In this document: positions 60,906 to 64,000 of the stretch, piece after piece
Layout of the letters: each line of letters opens with the position of its first letter
Numbering within the stretch: position 1 is the stretch's first letter
Position numbers and translations under genes: made by a program
Assembly (NCBI RefSeq): GCF_007997305.1
Contig: NZ_VORZ01000004.1
Coordinates: forward strand, 62,001-126,000
Source of the DNA: Psychrobacter frigidicola
GTDB taxonomy: Bacteria > Pseudomonadota > Gammaproteobacteria > Pseudomonadales > Moraxellaceae
DNA length: 64,000 nt
Direction: 5' to 3'
The notes under the pieces: model-generated
The model's input: the letters and a program-made list of their open reading frames with translations, nothing else
Databases searched by the model: none
Told to the model about the DNA's origin: nothing

Positions 60906-61871
60906 TTAGCTTTGTTCTAAAAAAGAAGACAGAGAAGCAAGCAAAGCCTCCTGATTCATCCCCTCCCCTATAAACACAATATCTCCAGGTCTAGAGACGC
61001 TTTTGTCAGGCGGCAAAACCTCGGGTTGCTGCATGACCTTACGTACAGACTGCAACAATAGCGCGCCTTCATCCGTATGCAAAACACCCTTAACCCGCAG
61101 GATCGTATCACCTCGAGCGTGCAGCAAAGCCGATAGCCATATAGTAAACCCGACCCAATCTACTTCTTTAGGAATCGTTAACGAAACCACAGTCATTGAT
61201 GCTCCCACATTAGTGAGAGTCGATTCGTAGATTTCGGTCGGCGCTGGTAGCGCAGGTACAGGGCTTTCGACACCGAATGCAGATAAGGAAATTGGTGCAG
61301 CTGGATTGATTTTGCTGAGGGTTGAAACGAGGTTCGATAAGGACTGCTCGGACACTTCCTCTGATTTTGCAATGACAATACGATCGGCTGATAAAACTTG
61401 CTGACGACACAATGCGTCAGTCTTTAGCGCCACATGAAAATGTAGGGCGTCAGCCATGATGATTGTTTCTTTGAGGACGAAATGATAGATCAGAATGGGA
61501 TGCTCTTTAATAGCAACTATGATTTCTTCGGGATCAGCTAAGCCACTGGTTTCTATGATCAGAGTATCAGGTTGATCAATACTTAAACCGATCGACCCTC
61601 CACTCGTTCGGGACTCAGCTACTTCAAGTAGTGCTGATATCATCTCTTCTCTACCTTTAGGAGTACCGGCGGTTCCGGTCAAAACAGTGACACTCATCGC
61701 CTCCCCTAGAAGTAAGTCATCAACGGGCTGCTGGGCCGCTTCTTGAGTGAAAACTTGAGCGTTGCCAAACACTTTAGTAAAAAGCGCATGACGCAGCCAT
61801 GTCGTCTTACCTGAACCCAGATAGCCGCTCAATAGAACGATATTAAGACGATTGTCCTGAAATATTTGCAT
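60906..61871 (-). CDS. CobW/COG0523-type GTPase lacking the CxCC motif
   Basis: P-loop G3E GTPase, about 321 aa. Walker A GYLGSGKTT (near residue 17) and IIETSGLADPEE (Walker B/switch) are intact. Two family hallmarks are missing: the CxCC metal-binding motif is replaced (VTVLTGTAGTPKG, with only one Cys in the whole protein), and the NKxD guanine-specificity motif reads AKSE. The CobW C-terminal domain is present (GDTILRVKGVLHTDEG). It starts at the ATG at 61871 or at a TTG overlapping the stop of the CxxC gene. Likely a metallochaperone or enzyme-maturation factor for the adjacent hydrolases. Confidence 0.82.
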   Translation of the reverse strand: MQIFQDNRLNIVLLSGYLGSGKTTWLRHALFTKVFGNAQVFTQEAAQQPVDDLLLGEAMSVTVLTGTAGTPKGREEMISALLEVAESRTSGGSIGLSIDQPDTLIIETSGLADPEEIIVAIKEHPILIYHFVLKETIIMADALHFHVALKTDALCRQQVLSADRIVIAKSEEVSEQSLSNLVSTLSKINPAAPISLSAFGVESPVPALPAPTEIYESTLTNVGASMTVVSLTIPKEVDWVGFTIWLSALLHARGDTILRVKGVLHTDEGALLLQSVRKVMQQPEVLPPDKSVSRPGDIVFIGEGMNQEALLASLSSFLEQS

Positions 61872-61876
61872 TAAGG

Positions 61877-62164
61877 TCAAGCCATTGAGTGAGCTTTTAA
61901 GGGGTCGATTGGAAAACCTTGACGGCGTTCTACTTCAGCCCACAGCTCGGTTAGATTATTGACCATTACTCTGGCCCCGCCTGGACATATCAGCTGAATC
62001 TGCGGGATCACCCCATCGGCATAAACTGAGAATCCATAAGGTTTCAGCACTCGCTTTAAGATCGATATTCGTTGAAACATCGCCCTGAGACGGATGCCAC
62101 CCTTTTGTGCACCTGCTTCTGTCCAATGCCCTGGGGCAGCCGGATTGCCACATGCATTACACAT
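61877..62164 (-). CDS. Small CxxC protein of the imidase operon
   Basis: A 95-aa protein not assigned to a named family. It starts MCNACGNPAAPGHW, so a CxxC pair sits at the extreme N-terminus. A third cysteine lies in QLICPGGARV, and the C-terminal half is helical. GGGAGAAG precedes the ATG, which sets this start; the open frame runs 64 codons further upstream without support. Its end abuts the CobW start. It may bind metal for the Cys-poor CobW partner. Confidence 0.7.
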   Translation of the reverse strand: MCNACGNPAAPGHWTEAGAQKGGIRLRAMFQRISILKRVLKPYGFSVYADGVIPQIQLICPGGARVMVNNLTELWAEVERRQGFPIDPLKAHSMA

Positions 62165-62243
62165 GACTCTTCTCCCTATAGAGGACCTTGGCAGTACTTT
62201 TAACAATGCCACCAAAATCCATAAACTTATCGATACAGAGCTC

Positions 62244-63149
62244 TTAAATAACTTCCGGACGCTTACCACCTTCAAATGGAAAACGTGTGCGGAAATCAGC
62301 AGCGATATCTTCGAATGGCATCCAAACGACACCTTCATGACCGTTGATATAGTCAATTAGACGCTCAAGCATCATGAGTACATGTGGACGTCCAGAGACA
62401 TCGGGGTGAATGGTAAAGGGAAACACAGCATAATCCATATTTCGATATACCCAGTCGAATTGATCACGCCACATTTGCTCGATATCACGTGGATTGACAA
62501 ATCCATGGCTGTTAGGGACATTTTTCATGAACAGCATTGGTGGTAAATCATCCACGCACCAATTGGCAGCAATCTCAACCAGATCAATCTCGTCGCCATG
62601 GGTCATAGGATGCATCCATTCTTCTGCGGTTTTTGAGTAGTCAATAACGTTCCAATCATCGCCAACTCGAGCGTAGAAGGGCTGAAAATCACGGTAGCCT
62701 TGGCTATGGTCGTACTTAAAATCATACTTAGCAAGAATTTCAGGGGTAGATTTAGACATCTCCCACCAAGGAGCAACATAACCACGTGGACTTTGACCAG
62801 TCAGCTTAGTAATCAGCTCAACGGATTTTTCCATCACGGCTTCTTCTTGAGCACGAGTCATAGCAATAGGGTTTTCGTGTAAATAGCCATGTGCACCTAC
62901 TTCGTGACCATGATCCACAATCATTTTGGCAATATCAGGAAAGGTTTCGAGACTATGACCGGGGACGAAAAACGAGGTGCGTAGATCATACTTCTTAAAA
63001 AGCTTTAACAGGCGCGGAACGCCAACTTCAGATGCCCAAACCCCGCGCTGGATGTCTGATGGGCTTTCACCGCCGCCATATGATCCAATCCATCCTGCTA
63101 CTGAATCCACGTCTGTACCGAAGCCGCATATAATAGTTTTTTTACTCAT
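62244..63149 (-). CDS. Cyclic-imidase/PgdA-like polysaccharide-deacetylase-fold hydrolase
   Basis: A 301-aa NodB-fold metal hydrolase. Metal ligands are visible as Asp13/Asp15 in [12 protein letters not shown] and His87/His91 in [14 protein letters not shown]. Helicobacter PgdA-type deacetylases and Pseudomonas cyclic imide hydrolases share this architecture (no signal peptide, [27 protein letters not shown]). With the neighbouring amidase, imide or hydantoin breakdown is more likely than cell-wall deacetylation. AAGGAGAG precedes the start. First or second gene of a minus-strand operon. Confidence 0.8.
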   Translation of the reverse strand: MSKKTIICGFGTDVDSVAGWIGSYGGGESPSDIQRGVWASEVGVPRLLKLFKKYDLRTSFFVPGHSLETFPDIAKMIVDHGHEVGAHGYLHENPIAMTRAQEEAVMEKSVELITKLTGQSPRGYVAPWWEMSKSTPEILAKYDFKYDHSQGYRDFQPFYARVGDDWNVIDYSKTAEEWMHPMTHGDEIDLVEIAANWCVDDLPPMLFMKNVPNSHGFVNPRDIEQMWRDQFDWVYRNMDYAVFPFTIHPDVSGRPHVLMMLERLIDYINGHEGVVWMPFEDIAADFRTRFPFEGGKRPEVI

Positions 63150-63227
63150 GTCTCTCTCCTTTGATACTTTTAGTTTAGTTTTATTCCTTTAGAGGTCTTA
63201 GATTTGTTTTACTCCTTTGTCAGATAG

Positions 63228-64000
63228 TTATGATAAGTCTTGAGAAATCAGGTTTTCGACGGCAAGTGCAGCCCCTAACAAACTACTTTCTTGACCGCCA
63301 GACATTGATAGTAAAATACTGGTAGGCATCTGATTTTGATCCACCCCATTTGGCAAAGCAACGCCGCACCAATCTAGAAAATTGCCGAAACCGGGGTTAC
63401 GTAGTATTAATTTATTCATACGTTGGTATAACTCACCATCTTGCTCCAAGGGCTTGAGCTCAGGCGCAGTGATAGGTGTTGTCGGGTATAAAATGATTTG
63501 ATTACCTAGACTTTGACGATTTTTTTCAATTAACTTTGCTCGCGTTCTTTGAATGACAATCAAGTCGCGAGCCGATAGATCTCCTGCGTCAAGGATGCGC
63601 TCAAGAACCCGTCGATCCATCTCGGCCGCCTTGGCAGAATGCACCAAATCCCAATGCAGATCGAGCGCTTCTGGGCCAACCAGATAACCGTGCTCAGCGG
63701 TAAGTGCTCTGATTTGGTCAAACTCAGTGCATACGCCACGCGTCACCGTTACCCCTGCTCTCTCTAAAGCGCGGACACTGGCTTCGAAATTCTCAATCAC
63801 AGCATCTTGTGCGTCTTCAAAGACAACATTGGTAGGAATAAAGAATTTGAGTTGACTGATAGGTGTTGGTTTGGGCATTGCGACGGCTCGCCCGTTGAGA
63901 ACTTCTGCCGCACCGATGCAGCTTTTTAGGTCAGCAGCAAGTGGACCAAAGGTATCCAATGTCGGTGAGAGTGGAAACGTACCACCTTTTGGAAACACTC
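63228..64000 (-). CDS. Amidase signature-family enzyme (C-terminal part; cut by window end)
   Basis: Partial gene; the N-terminus lies beyond the window. The visible ~257 residues begin with a stretch typical just after the catalytic Ser-Ser-Lys region (GGTFPLSPTLDTFGPLAADL) and run to the end of the family, with the conserved PTTPITAPEL and the C-terminal substrate loop NFLDWCGVALPNGVDQNQMPTS. The catalytic Lys and Ser residues themselves lie outside. It is 78 bp upstream of the imidase-like gene, consistent with a half-amidase following an imidase. Allophanate-hydrolase-like amidases are an alternative. Confidence 0.85.
   Translation of the reverse strand, partial: VFPKGGTFPLSPTLDTFGPLAADLKSCIGAAEVLNGRAVAMPKPTPISQLKFFIPTNVVFEDAQDAVIENFEASVRALERAGVTVTRGVCTEFDQIRALTAEHGYLVGPEALDLHWDLVHSAKAAEMDRRVLERILDAGDLSARDLIVIQRTRAKLIEKNRQSLGNQIILYPTTPITAPELKPLEQDGELYQRMNKLILRNPGFGNFLDWCGVALPNGVDQNQMPTSILLSMSGGQESSLLGAALAVENLISQDLS

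Overview
The window is about 42% GC and reads as a chromosomal segment of a Moraxellaceae gammaproteobacterium, most likely Psychrobacter or a close relative. The basis is the residue-level character of the ATP synthase, TrmD/RimM, ZnuABC/Zur and DksA/GluQ proteins, the AT-rich spacers, and gene neighbourhoods such as lgt-thyA-folA. No search could be run, so the genus is inference.

Region 1 (1-39.97 kb) is ordinary core chromosome. In order it holds: lgt-thyA-folA; a small arginine-rich protein; uvrC; a DUF3360-type permease; a DUF4442 hotdog protein; the rpsP-rimM-trmD-rplS group (minus strand); an orphan EnvZ-like kinase; an RstA/RstB-like two-component pair; the atpIBEFHAGDC cluster with a 900-bp atpI-atpB spacer that carries a promoter and a terminator; the zinc-uptake locus (znuA divergent from zur-znuC-znuB around a perfect Zur palindrome); cpdA; dksA-gluQ; ftsW and murD; a SulP-UspA pair; a PII gene; a DUF2147 protein; a secreted NUC1-type nuclease; and tRNA-Ser(GGA).

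Region 2 (39.97-48.05 kb) is a compact integrative element next to the tRNA-Ser gene. It has a P4-type integrase preceded by four copies of a 10-bp motif, a protein with a ribbon-helix-helix-like tail, an inovirus-Gp2/YagK-YfjJ-type HUH replication protein, a zinc-ribbon membrane protein, a DUF932 (YafZ/YfjQ-like) protein, a YqaJ nuclease, a Cys-rich hydrolase/recombination-directionality-like protein and an AlpA regulator. There are no virion genes, so it resembles CP4-type satellites. Every gene from rep onward, apart from the 58-bp gap between the zinc-ribbon and DUF932 genes, is followed by its own strong intrinsic terminator.

Region 3 (48.05-64 kb) is a catabolic or accessory locus that has been cut up. 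Two gene stumps (a GntR/UTRA C-terminus and a PDC-hydrolase-like C-terminus) abut near 48.39 kb. They are followed by a DUF819 permease and a VanX/DdpX-type dipeptidase. The first ~30 codons of a [2Fe-2S] oxidoreductase subunit stop abruptly near 51.5 kb, where a type I restriction-modification island (51.5-60.7 kb) begins. On the far side are a non-canonical CobW-type GTPase, a small CxxC protein, a cyclic-imidase/PgdA-like deacetylase and an amidase that runs off the window end.

The most interesting part is the restriction island. Between hsdS and hsdR it carries a predicted ADP-ribosyltransferase-fold protein (YRG, SWT and ExE motifs) whose stop overlaps the hsdR start by 4 bp. It also carries a novel-looking protein with one hydrophobic segment, a proline-rich stretch and a coiled coil, and an oppositely oriented small hydrophobic ORF with its own promoter and terminator. 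Together these look like a restriction system carrying an uncharacterised effector module.
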